Shown here one piece after another: positions 24,868 through 38,028 of a stretch of 64,000 nt of DNA. The stretch is from Toxonevra muliebris (Eukaryota; Arthropoda; Insecta; Diptera; Pallopteridae): positions 80,779,235 through 80,843,234 of the forward strand of contig OY829326.1 in the NCBI GenBank assembly GCA_963691655.1. Direction: 5' to 3'. The stretch's first letter is position 1. Each line of letters starts with the position of its first letter. Under the pieces are notes generated by a model. The model had not been told where the DNA came from. It made no database searches and worked only from the letters and a program-made list of their open reading frames with translations. The position numbers and the translations under genes were made by a program.

Positions 24868-25697
24868 CCACCTTGATCAAAAAGTTCCCGGAATAACCAC
24901 CGTGTGGCGCTCCCATCGTTCCGATTTGAGTTCTATTCTTTGTTAAGTTGGTACATCTGTCATAAGCGTCATAGCTTCACATTTGCAAAAGTTACGTAGC
25001 CAAGAGTGCATCTATCTCTGTGTGTGTTGGCGATTTTTTACATTTTTTTATTAAATTGTATTGTATTAAATTTTGTGTAAAAAACGGATTTAATGGTGCG
25101 CGAACGTTGGAAATGTTGGAAAAGTATTTCGGCAACGATTCTCTAAAGAAAACGGTTGTTTACCGGTGGCACGAGCGGTCGACAGCGAAAACCGACGAAA
25201 ACGTTGATAAAGTAAAGAAATTTTGGTCAATAACCGCATTATTTGGGCATTATGAGGCGTTTGCGTGAAGCAATTCGCCGAAAGAGACCAGAATTGTGGA
25301 CAGGGAACTCGTGGATTTTGCACCATGATAACGCACCGTCGCACAGTGCCATCATCATTCGTAATTTTTAGACGAAAAATGCAACAAATACCATCCAACA
25401 GCCACCGAATTCACCTGATTTAGCTCCCTGTGACTTTTCTCTGTTCAATCGAGTTAAAAAACCGTTACGGGGAACGTGTTTCAGCAGCCGAGAGGAAGTA
25501 ATGGAAAAATCGCAGGAAGCACTGATGGACATACCGAAAACCGAATATACAAATTTTTTCGAGGATTGGATCAAGCGCTGGCATAAGTGTGTTGCGGTCG
25601 ATGGGGATTACTTTGAAGGGGACAATATAGATTTAGATGAATAAACTTGTATTTTTAATTTTCTGAATAAATTCCGGAAAATTTTTGATCAAGGTGG
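24868..25697 (+). mobile_element. mariner element, internally deleted
   Basis: The ends are CCACCTTGATCAAAAAGTTC and the inverse of CCACCTTGATCAAAAATTTT, extending to TCCGGAAT, with TA on both sides (24866-24867, 25698-25699). At 830 bp it is shorter than the usual 1.3 kb, because the middle of the transposase gene is missing. A smaller deletion derivative of the same family sits in a mub intron at 56899-57338. Confidence 0.92.
25093..25644 (+). pseudogene. mariner transposase, deleted and broken
   Basis: The N-terminal HTH part (ARTLEMLEKYFGNDSLKKT, then VYRWHERSTAKTDENVDKVK) is joined after a deletion to the C-terminal half. That half keeps WILHHDNAPSHSAIIIRNF (second catalytic Asp), QPPNSPDLAPCDFSLFNRVK (third Asp, D34D spacing as in mariner) and the C-terminal FEDWIKRWHKCVAVDGDYF followed by EGDNIDLDE. 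The first catalytic Asp block is absent and frames are shifted, so it cannot be functional. The TIRs are still well preserved, so it could have been mobilised by a full-length relative. Confidence 0.9.
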
Positions 25698-25839
25698 TAT
25701 TTACTTCCTTTAGGTACCTTATAATGGCAATATAAGTAAAATGATCAGAAATACAAACTTATAGATCAAGAGAGCAAAAATGCCGAAAAATCTAAAACCA
25801 AACGAAATTATGAATTTGAATAAAGATAAAGAAAAACAA

Positions 25840-28800
25840 ACGATTTTCTTAATATTTTATTATAATAAAACCACGATTTTTTATTGAATCCAACAAATTA
25901 AACGTTACATAAAATTCCTACATTTAATATTTAATTTAATATAATAATAATAATAATATTATCAATGTATATATGTATGTAAATGTGAATTTATTTTTGT
26001 TTAATTTTATTTTATTTCTTTTTTTCTTGCAACTTAAATTTTAAACATGTGTATGTATGTAAATTTTATGAAATTGATGTATAGTTATAATAATAAAATA
26101 ATGACAAAGTTTAAAATAAATTAAACTTTTAATAATAATAATTATTAAAACAAGTTTAGAAATAAGAATTTTTGAAATGTATTCAAAATAATTGAAGAAA
26201 TTATAAAAGGAAACTATTTTTTATATATTTATGTTTTATTTTTATTATCAATGCATTAATGTATTTATATTTTAATTGATGTAATTTTTGCGTCTTTGCT
26301 TTTTGTTTTTCAATTCGGATTATCTTTTTTATAACGGTAATAAAATTATGCTATTAATGTAAGTATTTAATTGTATTTAATATTTTGTTTTTTTTTATGC
26401 TGCATTTTAATGTGTTTTTGTTTTTAGTTTTATGTATGTAAGTATGTATGTATACGTTTAATATATATGTATGTATGTATATTGCATTTACTAGATAAAA
26501 AGTTTATTTTTCTTTGTTTTTGTTTGTTTAAGTAACATTAATTTTTAATGTTTAAATGTTTAAATAAATAGAAATAATTACTAAATTCAAAAGAAAAAAT
26601 CAGCATTAAAATATATAATTTTGAAAAAAAATCAGTCTCAAATTGAAATAGTAAATTTTGTATTAGATTTTGCGTGGAAATCAATAATTGTTTCCATAAG
26701 AAGAAAAAAAATCTGTATAAACAATTAATTAAGCGCTATGGGTTCTAAATAGTAGAAGTATCCGAGTATATACAGTGTGCAATTCGACAATTCGGAACTA
26801 GGATATATTTTCTCAAGCTTTTGGGAAAAATCTCCATTGTTAAGAGGGAGAACTAATGGTACCCCAATATTTCGTAAAATCATTTTCTTCAGCATAACAC
26901 TTTAAAAATTTTGTTGGATGTGGAATTCGAATTCTACTCGGCATTAACATAAAAAATGTATAAAATCTCTGGACTAAGTAGACGACTAGTCTACTAGGGA
27001 AATATTTATATAAGTATCATTTGTAATAAGGCTGCACTCATGGGTTTTCCACTGTCTACTTGAATCGTATCAAATCCAAGTTTAAATTTAAATCAAACTC
27101 AGCGTGGTTGAAATGCACAAATAGCATTCTGTATTCCAATCACTCATATCATTTGTATTTGATTTTCACCCTTAGTTCTTCGCTCCATTGATTCAGATGG
27201 AAATCGAAAAATCGAAAATACTAACTTAAAGACCCCACGCCAATTAATTTGTGGAATAAAATCATAATTTGTATATAGTATAAGGGAAATATTTATATTA
27301 GTAAAAATTTGGCTTTTTATTTTTGCTAACACGTTCTTAAACATTTTCTATTTCATGTCTTGTGATTGTTGTTTTTTTTGTCATTTTTATTATGATAAAT
27401 TATTCATGGTATTCCACTTTACTCTAAATACGATTTATGTTTCTACCTTTTCATAGAACAAAATTTTGCTAAAAATAAACAATTAAAAAAAAAATCGCTT
27501 TGGCACAAAATTTTCAATTTTCATTTCTTTTATATTATTCCATTGTTTTTGTATTTTTTTTTTTTGTTAAATTTAGTTCTTTACCAAATCTATTCAAAAC
27601 TTAAAAAAAAAACGCCAGTCTCTGAAAATGAATTTTATAGTAATACAATATAATATAATATTTTGTTTTTGTTTTGTTTGTTAATTATTATTTTTCTTTT
27701 TCATTTTAAGTAAGCTCATTGCAGATACAATTTTTTGTATGTTTAATTTTGTATCCTTTTGTGTTTTTCACATTTTTTTTCCATTAAATTATGTAATTTT
27801 AAAAAGAAATAACAACACATTTTTATTTGCTTTTTTTTGTTTTGTTTGCATTCACCAAAAAAATTTCAACAATTCTATGCTTTTTTGTATTGCAATTATT
27901 TGTTTTTGTGTATTTAAAAATTTGTTTAATTGCAATTTGAGAAATTCGTGAAATTCCTTCGTGTTGATCCCAAAGTGAACTTGATTCTTTTTCATTGGTG
28001 CTACTGCTACCAATATTAAATATTTAAACATATTTCATTTCATATGTAAACAATGCAAACTTCCGTAAGTTTACAATCTTAATTTGAATTTGTTTTAATA
28101 AATATTTGAAAAAGCACTTTAAAATTAATACAAATTAAATATTGCTTGATTTTTTGACTCTTTTGAAAAAAAGAAATTAAACACATTCTGTCCATTCCAA
28201 GTTTTCTTTTCCTGTGGCATTTGGTTTAGTTTTGGCACAATTTAATACTTCAATAGTTTTGGTTTTTGAAATTTTCATATTATATTTTTGAGATTTTTAT
28301 TCAAATATTCAACAACAAAAAATGCACTAACGGAAACTTGGAGAGACTTGTGTTCTTCTTGAAAAACAATTAGATTTGAAAACTAGGTTAAATATTTCAA
28401 AAATTAGATTCTCATAAATAATTTTGGTTTTCATTTTATAAAAATTGCATCCAATTTTTTTTTTTATCTTGAATCTTTTCAACAATAATTTTTGTTGTTT
28501 TTTTATTTTTATTAATTTGTCTTTTTAATTTAATCTTATATTTTAAATATAAGTTGATCCCAATTGTTCAGTTTTATCAATTTTTTTTATTCATTCTCTT
28601 TAAATTTAGTTCTTTTCTTCAATTATCTACTAAGTTTTCTTTATTTTTGTTATTATCTTCATGTGAGTTTTTAATGAATTTAAGCAACATTTATTGTTAA
28701 ATATTAAACAAGAAATTAATTTTTGTTTGAAATTTGTGTTTTCATTTTGCTGTTGTCTATGCAACAAAATTGTTTAGAAGTTGTGTGTTTTTGTTTTTTC

Positions 28801-29130
28801 ATAACTATTTTACATTTTGAAATTTTTTTATTTATGTTTCTATTTGCGTTTGCGTTTAAGATTCAATTTTATTTTTACCATAATATTTTTGTTTTTCATT
28901 TATTTACAAACAATATTGTCTTCTTAACCATTTTTGTTGTTGTAAATATGTTTCTTATTTGGTTTTTACTTTAAAATATTTGTGAAATATGATTTTGTTT
29001 TTATTTTAAATATTGCAATACTATAGTATTTTCTTTTTTTTATTCAATTTGTTTTTATCTTTATTATTATTAAGAAACCATATCTATTTCAAATGTCGTA
29101 TAATTTCTGTTGTTTTAATTTTTTATTTTG
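25840..29130 (-). other. T-rich block, candidate extended mub 3' UTR or ancient intron
   Basis: Plus-strand sequence is dominated by TTTTGTTTTT and TTTATT words, so the transcript strand is rich in CAAAAACAAA and AATAAA. A less skewed piece at 26740-27350 looks inserted. Potential Pumilio-type sites (TATTTACA on plus, near 28900) occur. Phe-rich plus-strand frames here (27739-27951, 28723-28974) are products of T-richness, not genes. Confidence 0.35.
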
Positions 29131-30850
29131 GTCATTACAGTTTGGTGTTTAAAAATATGAAGAAACAACTGCTGCAGTAATTATTGTAATTTCAATGAAG
29201 AGTACTCAAATATTAATAGGAAAATAAACGATTTTCGATATTCTTTAAAAATTAATCAAAGTTTATATGAATCAAGAATATATCATTTTATGGTAACTTT
29301 TGCTAAAGCATTCAAGAAAATAAATAGAAGTGTAGAATTTCAGTTGTTAATTTGAAAGTTGCAGTTCATTTGAAAGTATTTCACAACGCAATATGATAAA
29401 AATATCCTACAGAGGGCAGGTCATTTGCACGTTTGATTTGCAGCATGTCTTTTAAATTTTGAACCGAACTTCATAGGGTTTTTTGCATCTCGCTTTCACA
29501 GATTGTGCTCAATCATCTAAGAGTTCTTATGCCACACGAGAGCTGTGAAAGAAAGCAGTCCTTTTGAGCTGCAGCCATTGAAATTATTGCGAATGAATTT
29601 AATTTTCTGACTGCAGTCTTCCATTCTATTTGAGACTTATGGCTTTAAAAATGAAGTCACGAAGCCTTCTTGACGTCAATGACTGTTCCATTCATTTGAA
29701 ATATAAAGAGATAGTGTGGCACAGCTTCTCAGTGCCTGCAACTTCACATCATCTGATTTTCGACCTGCTTGATGCCTCGGTTCGAAGAACATGCACTAGC
29801 TCTTCCTTCCCCAAACATACTAATTTCTTTCTTTCGTTTCTGTTACTAGTCTCAGTGTAGTGTAGAGAAGATTTTTATCACTAATAAATTTAGAGTTTTT
29901 GTTGCCTAGGAAGACAGTGACGAACGATAACTCATCTATAACTAATATTCAGTAAGATGGGAAGCTAATTAGCACAACACACAGTGATTTTATCCCATAC
30001 AACGACGTGACAAAAGCATTAAATTTTGGGTTACTAAACTAATCTGACGTCAGTTTTAATCAGAATGTTTTGGTTTCGCCACAAACTAAGCTTAAAGTTC
30101 CAATTTTCGTCGTATTTGGGATGCTATAATGAGAGAATGGACAGTTAGACCGTCAAGAAATTTATTTTATTTAGTTCCGTTGATATTGGCCTTTTCAGAA
30201 AGTTAAACAATTTTTACTGGAATCTTTTAATGTTGGAATAAAAGTGATATTAATGAATCCAAATTCTGAATTATTACACTTTTAGTCATTTTTCAGCATG
30301 ATTGCATACTTTTAGGGTCAACAAAAAAGTTTTATTCCAATTTTTGTCGAAAAAATCATGTTCAGATCTATTTTTAAATTGAATTATTTCCCAAAGCGGA
30401 AGGAAGCGGAGGATGTTTTTGCATATTCCGATAAGGAAAAGTGCTTTCTAAACTCGAGAAAAAATCCAGGAACATATTTTCTAGATTTTCTCTGCCAAAA
30501 AACCCCATATCCTCTATGAATGGATGATGTGCTGCTGGTTTTTATTGCTAGAAAAATCTCTAAATAATAAGAGGATTCTTTCGAATCGAACAACATTTGT
30601 TTTTAGCAAGGATCTGAAATCTTTTAAAAACTACAATTTCCAAAGTTTTAATCATTTTTCATCCCAAATACTTCATTTCAAAAATATTATTGCAAAAACA
30701 ATCAGTTTACTGATGGATTTGATCATATTCCTTCTCACACGAGCAATCATACTTTCTCAAACTGGGAATTAGACAAGCAAGTTTGTAAATTAGTTGATCC
30801 AAATTATCGAAACCAACGTAAAATTAAATCTTTTATAATTCGTTTTTTAA
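29131..30850. other. non-skewed block, no gene seen
   Basis: The T-skew disappears from about 29140 to 30850, and GC rises at 29400-29800. A 76-codon plus frame (29630-29860) lacks any recognisable motif. The abrupt composition change suggests an inserted repeat, but I could not find matching ends. Confidence 0.4.
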
Positions 30851-33345
30851 TGAATTAGTACGTACACTGTGAATATTTATTTACCTTTTATTTTTCTATG
30901 AATATTTCGTACTCTTCTGAAAGTGTTTTCTAAAGTTCCATTCAAAATCTTTCGCAATGTGTGTGTGTGTGTCTTTTTGTATGTATGGATGTGTGCCTCT
31001 ACTAATAAGCGTTTGCTTCAACCTCTACAAATACACTTAAAAAAATTCATTTTTAACACCAACAATTTTTTGTTTTTTTTTTTTACTGTTATTCTTTTGT
31101 TTTACTTTCATCTCTTATATGTTAACATGTATTACCACAATTTTTTACTTACTTTATTTTCCTTTCACTTCATAAATATTTTTTTAACTTTAGTAATATT
31201 TTTTGTTTTTAAATTTTTTGTTTTTCTTTTGGATATTAAATAAGAATATCTAAAATACCTTATAAATAAATTTTTTTGCGTTTTGTTTACATTTAATTTT
31301 TTCATATTATAAATAATTTAATAACAGTTTATTTTTATGTATTGTTTCATCAAATGTTTCCCATTTGCAAATGTGGTGTACAAATTACATGTAAAAATGT
31401 GTGAGCAAATACATATACATATAAGTGATTTACACTGAGAAAAAAAAAACATTGAAAAATTGTTTCCATTTTCTTAATTACTTGTTTGTGTGTTTTGCAA
31501 ATTGTTCAAAATTCGGAAAAAGATGTTTTTGTTTTTATTTTGTTTGTTTGTTTTTCTTTTTGGTAATTAGATACATTTATGTAAATATATAAATTTTACT
31601 TTACTGTTATATGCTTATCATAATTATGTATGTATGTTTACTTGTATGTGTGAATGTATATGTGTCTGTGTGTGTCTGTGTATTTGTATAAGCATAGAGA
31701 ACAACTATATTTATGTTACCTACATATGAGTATATGTATACGCGCAACTACTACCACTTTACTCTCTGCTTGATCGATTAGGCGATCAATCGATCGTATA
31801 TGTTTACATATGTATACCTATATTTTAATTATTTTCACTGGTTTTTATGCTACTATGGATACCTTTATTGGATTTTGTTGTTGTTGGAAAATTTTACACT
31901 GTGTGTGTGTGAATGGTTGTGTGTTTTTTTTTTGTCAAAAGTCTATCTGAAGAAGTCGTTCGAAGGGATAAGCAGGGGAAAAGCGCTGAAAGAAGCAAAC
32001 GTATTGAATTTACTAAATATCAACGTATTTTCATTTGGATATTTGTCTGCCCCTTTGTCTGAAATGTTTATGAAGACATTACCGGGCAATATTTTTAGTA
32101 TTTGGGCAAAGGAGCACAGTATTTTAATGAATATGAATTCATAGTAGATATTCTGCAAGCATTGAAGCAAGAGAACTGTGGAAAATCTGGAAAGTAAAGT
32201 TAATGTTGTTGTTTCTTTTTGTTCTTCTTCATCTTGTTCTTTTTATTTAGGAAATTAACTTCGTAATTAAGGCACCATTACAATTGCTTTCTTTACACGT
32301 ATTTTTCCTTTTGCGAATGTACAAATTCATTCAAATAAATTTCAAAAAACAAAAAATCTCTTAAAATTTTTTAAAATATATTTCTGCTAATTTATTTTTC
32401 TTAGTGTTTTTCTTCTTTTTAAATTCGCTAAATTAATAGTTTACTTTTATTTTTTCTTTTTACTGTATCCCTTTATACAACTTTGCATTTTCATTTCATT
32501 TTGTTTTGTGTTTAAATTTGTGAAATTTCCCATTTTGTGTGTGTGTTTTTCCAGTGTACCTGCCTATCTTTCGGTTAGTTGCTCTCCGTTTCTCTTTTTC
32601 AACCTTATTTGTAGAGTTCCATTTCATTTTCACTTTTTTTTTTGAATCAGCATAAATAATTTTTAATTTTTATATTATTTTGTGATATCTTTTCCTTTTT
32701 CTTTTTTTTGTTATATATTTTTCAAAAAATTTACTAAATATTTTATATAATTAATATTACAATAATATTTTGTTTTTTTTTTTTTGTATTCTTTTTTTTT
32801 TTTTTTTTGTTTTTTGTAATTCTTCTTCAAAAATGATTGCTTTAAATTGTTTGTCAAAAGCGAAATATTTGTCATTAAAATCACGAAATAGTTTCGCCAT
32901 TTTTCTTGTTTCTTTTTTGTTAAATGTTTGTATATTTTTTTAACCCTTTTGTTACACATGGTTCCTTTGCGTTTTCATCATTAACATAATAAGTTTAGAT
33001 TTCAAAAATATCCTTCAATTACTTCTTTTTTTGTTTTTTTAATTAGCTTTGCAAATAGGTTTGTATTGATTTTTCCAATGTATTTTATTTTGTTTGGTTT
33101 TGCTTTAATTATTTAAATAATTTCCTGTAATCAAGTTTTTACTTTCATAAGTGTTTATCATTCATCGTTTATTAAGTTTTAAATGAGAAACAGAAACAAA
33201 ATATATTTTATATTAAAAAACAAAAAATATTTATAAGGAAAAAATGTTTGCGTTGCACTTTCAACAAAAAAAAAAGTTTGTGTTCTTGGAAAAAGGCAAA
33301 AGTATTTTATTTTAATTTCATATAATGTTCAAAATTATTTTTTTT
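30851..33345 (-). other. T-rich block with an unskewed island
   Basis: T-skew resumes, with GT microsatellites at 30958-30971 and 31640-31685. A palindrome GATCGATT...AATCGATC lies at 31772-31795. A 260-base island at 31935-32200 is of ordinary composition and carries chance frames on both strands. T-runs and poly-A complement at 32770-32810 suggest slippage. No coding exon. Confidence 0.35.
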
Positions 33346-33880
33346 CACCTTCAGAAAGTCTTAGAATTCAAAAACTGACTCTTCTTAGAAATATGCGATT
33401 GAATGAGAAGCAGATTAAGCTCCTATTTCCGAAATAGATGGATGCTTAGCAATGCTAGTTATATTTATTAGCATGATTTATATTTTAATGTACACCTAGA
33501 TTTCCGACTTAATATCTGACACAATCGGAAGGCATTTACTCCTACATATAAAATGTGAAAATATTCTGCAGAAGTAACAAAGTTTGCCAGTGTACAAGTG
33601 GAGGTAATAATTTACTTCCTAAAAGCCTGCTGAATAGCCGATGTAGGCCCAAGACTTTAACCAGTTTGTCACACGAAAAGCTCCAGATAGTTTAGCCTAA
33701 CATCTAATCGGGCTTTAGGCTCTGGTTTACCTTGAATACAAACTAGTCTTTAACCAATTAGAGGATAACTTTGCTGTCAAGCGAGAGATGTAGTTCACGG
33801 TCTCAGAACGAATTGGATGCATGCACTAACACAATCGTTTGTTAGGTGCCAGTTGTATATTTTACAAAATCAGGTAATTT
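33346..33880. other. unskewed block, no gene seen
   Basis: About 530 bases of balanced composition lie between T-rich blocks. There are no open frames of note and no recognised ends; it is likely an old insertion. Confidence 0.35.
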
Positions 33881-35934
33881 TCCTTGACATATTTACGATA
33901 TTTTTTTATTTTTTGTTTTTGATAAACTCTTGCCAAACCTGTTCGCAATTATAATGCCAGGTTCTTTTTAATAATATCTAAACAAACATTTTGAAATCAC
34001 ATTTTCACAATTAGAAAGAATTAAATGTATTAAATAAATGAACTACTAAACCTTTTCATTTGACACCACTTTAGACAATTTTGGAAAATTAAACTTTATT
34101 TTAAAAATTGTTCTTTGTTTTGAATTGTAATAACATGCGAAAAATAAAAACAAAAACACGACATTTACATAATTGAGTTTTTTAAATATTTTTTTTTTTT
34201 TTTTGGTAAATTTTTCATCTTTTGTTTTGTTTTCTTTATCTTTTAAATTGTTGTTTTATAATTTTTATTTTTTTCTTGTTTACAATAACAATTACTAATT
34301 CTAGTAAAGCTTAAGCTCTAAAAACATTTAGAAAAAAAATTCATTTCAATTCCTTTTTGCCAATATCATAAAGAATATTATTATATTTTCTTGTTTGAGT
34401 TTGTTTTTGTTTTAATTTGTTGATTGTTGTTCTACATTTATGTATTATGCATTTTTAAATATATTTTTTTTCTTTTGTTTCTACAAGTATTCTCCAAAAT
34501 GTCTCATGGGGAATTGTAAAGATGCAACGCAGTTAAACAAAAGTTTAGAGCTTGAAAATATTTGAGATACTTTTTCTTGATATTTTATGTATTTCAATTG
34601 GTATATGGTATATGTGTTTGTGGGTATGTTTGTGTATCGGTGTCGGTGTCGAGTGCAGTTATGATGATAAACTTATATTTATTTGTTTTCTGTTAAAAAT
34701 GTTTTTGTTGCATTCCTGAATAAAATTCTATACACTTGTGTTGTTTTTATGTTGCATAAATGCGCATTGTGATGTTGTTTGAATTTCTATTTCTTTTTTT
34801 CGAATATTTGATAATTTTCTTACTTTGTTTTCAAACACTTAATAACTCTTAAAATGTGAATTCTTGGATTGTTTTTCTTTCTGTGTTGTTGTTGTTGTTC
34901 AAGAACAAATTAATATTATTGTATATGTTCATTTATTACTTTAATTGTTTTCTTTTTTAATTTTTAAGATATGCTTTGTTTTTCTTACTGAATATGTTTA
35001 CTCTTTGCTTTGTTTGTTTTGAAATATGTTTGAATATGTATGCATAAATATGTATGTATGTAAATGTTTTGTTTGTATGTTTTTCTAGCTTTTGTTTTTT
35101 TTTTTTGTGGATATGTTTATATAAGGTTTTTTAAACAAAAGAAAACGAAATAGTTTTGCAAAAATTTGGGAACGTTATGCGCTCACAAGTTCAGCATAAC
35201 TTTAAATATACAAGAGTTTGTTCCTAATAACGCAAACAACTGGAGTAGGGGGAGTATAGAGAATTAAAATAAGTGATAAGTGGGAGGAGGGAGTGTTTTA
35301 AAATATTTTTTAACTAATTTATTATTGCTGTTATACCGTTATATTTGTGTTTGTATGTATATTTTGTTGTTTTGCAACAATTTTGACACTTGTTGAATTA
35401 ATATAATATTTTTGTTATTTTAACTAAAAGTAATTTTTGTTTTAAGTTTTTATTGTAATTTATATTAACTTAGATTCTAAAATATATTATAAATATTAAA
35501 AAAAAACACGCCTCTTTTATTTATTTAATTTTTGTTTTGTTTTCGTTTATATAATTTTGCTTCAAAAAATACAAACTTTTATAATGTATTTAAAAAATAT
35601 TTTCAAGTACTAAAACCTAGAAAAAATTAGATAAATATATTAAAAAAACGAAAACATTTTTTTTTTGTATTATAACAATTAAATAAAAATAATATTTAAA
35701 AAAGTCTTTTATTTTCGCATAAGCTTTTGAAGCCTATAAAATATTTTTGTTTATTTTAAATGTTTAATAAAAAAAATTCATCATTTCTATAGAATAAAAA
35801 CGAAAATAGAAAGTCTGATATAACAATTTGGCGGGGAATTAATTTGTTTTTTGTTTAGTTAAAGCTCATTCAAATTATTGGTCTAAATTTAAAAATTAAG
35901 AAATAAATAAATATCTATGAGATACAGGGTGTTT
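33881..35934 (-). other. T-rich block, candidate 3' UTR continuation
   Basis: T-skewed with many TTTATT words, plus a GTCGGTGTCG stretch near 34639 and TTG repeats near 34885. A moderately G-rich piece (35240-35295) interrupts it. It ends exactly where the TA-flanked element begins. Confidence 0.35.
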
Positions 35935-38028
35935 GTGAACACAAAAAGTAAATTTCGAAATAAGTGAAATTTTTAGTTTTGCACACAAATTCGTAATCTG
36001 TGTGGCTAAATTAAAATTTTTAAAAATTCTATTCAAATAATAATATAAACAAATTTACACATCGAATAAGATAAAATTTGAGCACAAATAAAATACCACA
36101 TATGATAAAGATATGTATGTATGTATATAAATATATGTATATATATATATATTTTTGTTAAATCGAATATTTTAATATAAAATATTTTCATAAAAATGGC
36201 ACAGTTCAAAGTGTACGCATGATTCTTATGCCTTCATAGAGCATAGAATGTGAACAAATCGCAACACATAGGGACCAATTGTGAATCTCGACCGACTATC
36301 GACTATCAACTTCCGTGAATTTCTATCACGAGCTTGAATTTGATTGATTGATCCGTTAATTTTCTTTTTTTAATAAAGGTTAAAATGTAATTGAAAACTT
36401 ACTTTAAATAATTTAAAGTCGTCATTAAGTTACACGACACATAAATGAAAATTTGTTGACCTGATCGAATACAGTCGAGTCGATAGCCGGACCAAGATTC
36501 GCAATAATCGCCCATAATACCTAATTATTCTATATCATAAATTTGAACCAAAATTAAGATACTACCCCAGTACCCAGTATTTATGTAGGACGATTTTTCA
36601 AATGTATAATTAGTTTTTGAAGCTTCAAAAAGCATTTTAATTAGTTTTACTAGCTCGATTTGGATTTAGTTTGTGGTTTACATTGGGTTCATCTGAACTG
36701 TCAAGTTTAAACAGTATTCAACTTATATTAAAAAACAAACCCCATGTATTTAAGTGGTCTCAGCATTACTTGGAATCCAGCAAACACAAAAAGATTCAGT
36801 CCCATATTATATTAAAATCTTGCTTAAATTCCCACTAAGAAGTGAAATATGGTAAATTTTCAGATCCTTGCCGTACTAAAAAAACAAAATACACTCAAAA
36901 TTTCACTATGTAAGTGCGCAGATTTTCGCATTTTGTGCATTTTTTACACATGGTAGTGGAACTACTAGATTCCGTTAAAAATGCAAAATTGAGCAAGGTT
37001 TATTTTAGCGAGGCACACACAGAAAAAATTTTATTATTTTAAAAAAGTTCCTTTTCGAATAGCATTGATACTGAGAAAGGCAACGTTTTTGAAAATTTTC
37101 GAATTATCTTTTAGTTATTAATGTATAAATTTTGAGCAGTTTTATTAATACCAAATCGAACCCTGACCAATTTTTTTGGTTTTTAGTATGCGGACACTGT
37201 TTATGATAACAAAGAAATGAGTATAGGGTTATTGATTTCCCAAGTCAATGTAACTTATTTTCTCAAATCTATAACTGGCAAACAAATCTATAACTTAAAC
37301 AAAATAAAGTTGATTTATTCTTTACAGTAAATTTTATCCCAAATATTTATTGGATATTTAACGGCCTCAGTTTTTATAACTGGTGAATTTGTATTTAAAA
37401 CTTGTAAGATATATGTAACGTTAAATTGTCCTGAAGATGACTTCTAATTGAAGTCGAAATATTGACAATCAAATATAAAAGTTGAAGCATCTTTGAAGAT
37501 CTATTTACAATAATTAACAACATATCGAAATTTTAACTTGAAATCACCATGGAAATAGTAAATAAAATCCTAAAATTCTGATAAACAATTTTTTGAATGA
37601 AAGCCTCAAAATAAAAGCAAATCGCTTATGTCTTTATTAGATTCATAACAAAAATTGCGAATTGGATTTTTTTTAGAAGCATTTTGAGATAAAATTTTTT
37701 GTTTTGCAACTGATCTAGGTCATGCGCAAAATTGAATTAGATTATTTGAAAATTTACTAAAATAAACTTATCTGGTTCTTGTATTCATTAATCGTTAATG
37801 ACTTGACGAAAGTTAACAAATTTTAAAAAACATTTTCGAAACTACCTTTTTTGATATCAAGGCTATTTGAAAAGATTTTTTTTATAACAGTCTTCCTGTG
37901 TGTAGCTGCTTTCTAAAAAAAAACTTGCTCTACTTCTTCTACTGTATACGCAATTTCAAATGCTCACAAGCGCACACTTTAAACTATGCAAATAATTGTT
38001 TTTTTTTTTTAATTTAAATAACACCCTG
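35935..38028. mobile_element. 2.1-kb element with CAGGGTGTT terminal repeats and TA target
   Basis: Its ends are CAGGGTGTT and AACACCCTG, perfect over 9 bases. TA lies on each outer side (35933-35934, 38029-38030). Ends of this form with TA duplication are common in Tc1/mariner-type non-autonomous elements. Most of the inside (36220-37990) lacks the T-skew of both flanks, which supports insertion. No transposase frame was seen. Short ends mean chance pairing cannot be excluded. Confidence 0.5.
37424..37470 (+). other. hammerhead-like motif
   Basis: CTGAAGA is followed by a 6-bp stem (GACTTC/GAAGTC, loop TAATT) and GAAA, in the order of a hammerhead ribozyme core (CUGANGA, stem II, GAAA). After GAAA, ATATT (37460s) can pair with AATAT downstream, leaving ATA as a possible cleavage triplet. 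The third stem is not convincing. Similar motifs are known from the terminal repeats of Penelope-like retroelements. Activity is unproven. Confidence 0.3.

Noticed and set aside
27739..28974. Phe-rich plus-strand frames that look like membrane proteins
   Set aside because: They arise from T-rich DNA, lack any charged or conserved pattern, and match the T-skew rather than a gene.
29630..29860. 76-codon plus-strand frame with normal codon composition
   Set aside because: No homology that I recognise and no promoter or splice support; I left it as non-coding.
31800..32170. Overlapping frames on both strands of 114 and 75 codons
   Set aside because: Neither shows a known motif or splice context; the island simply has fewer stops than its T-rich surroundings.
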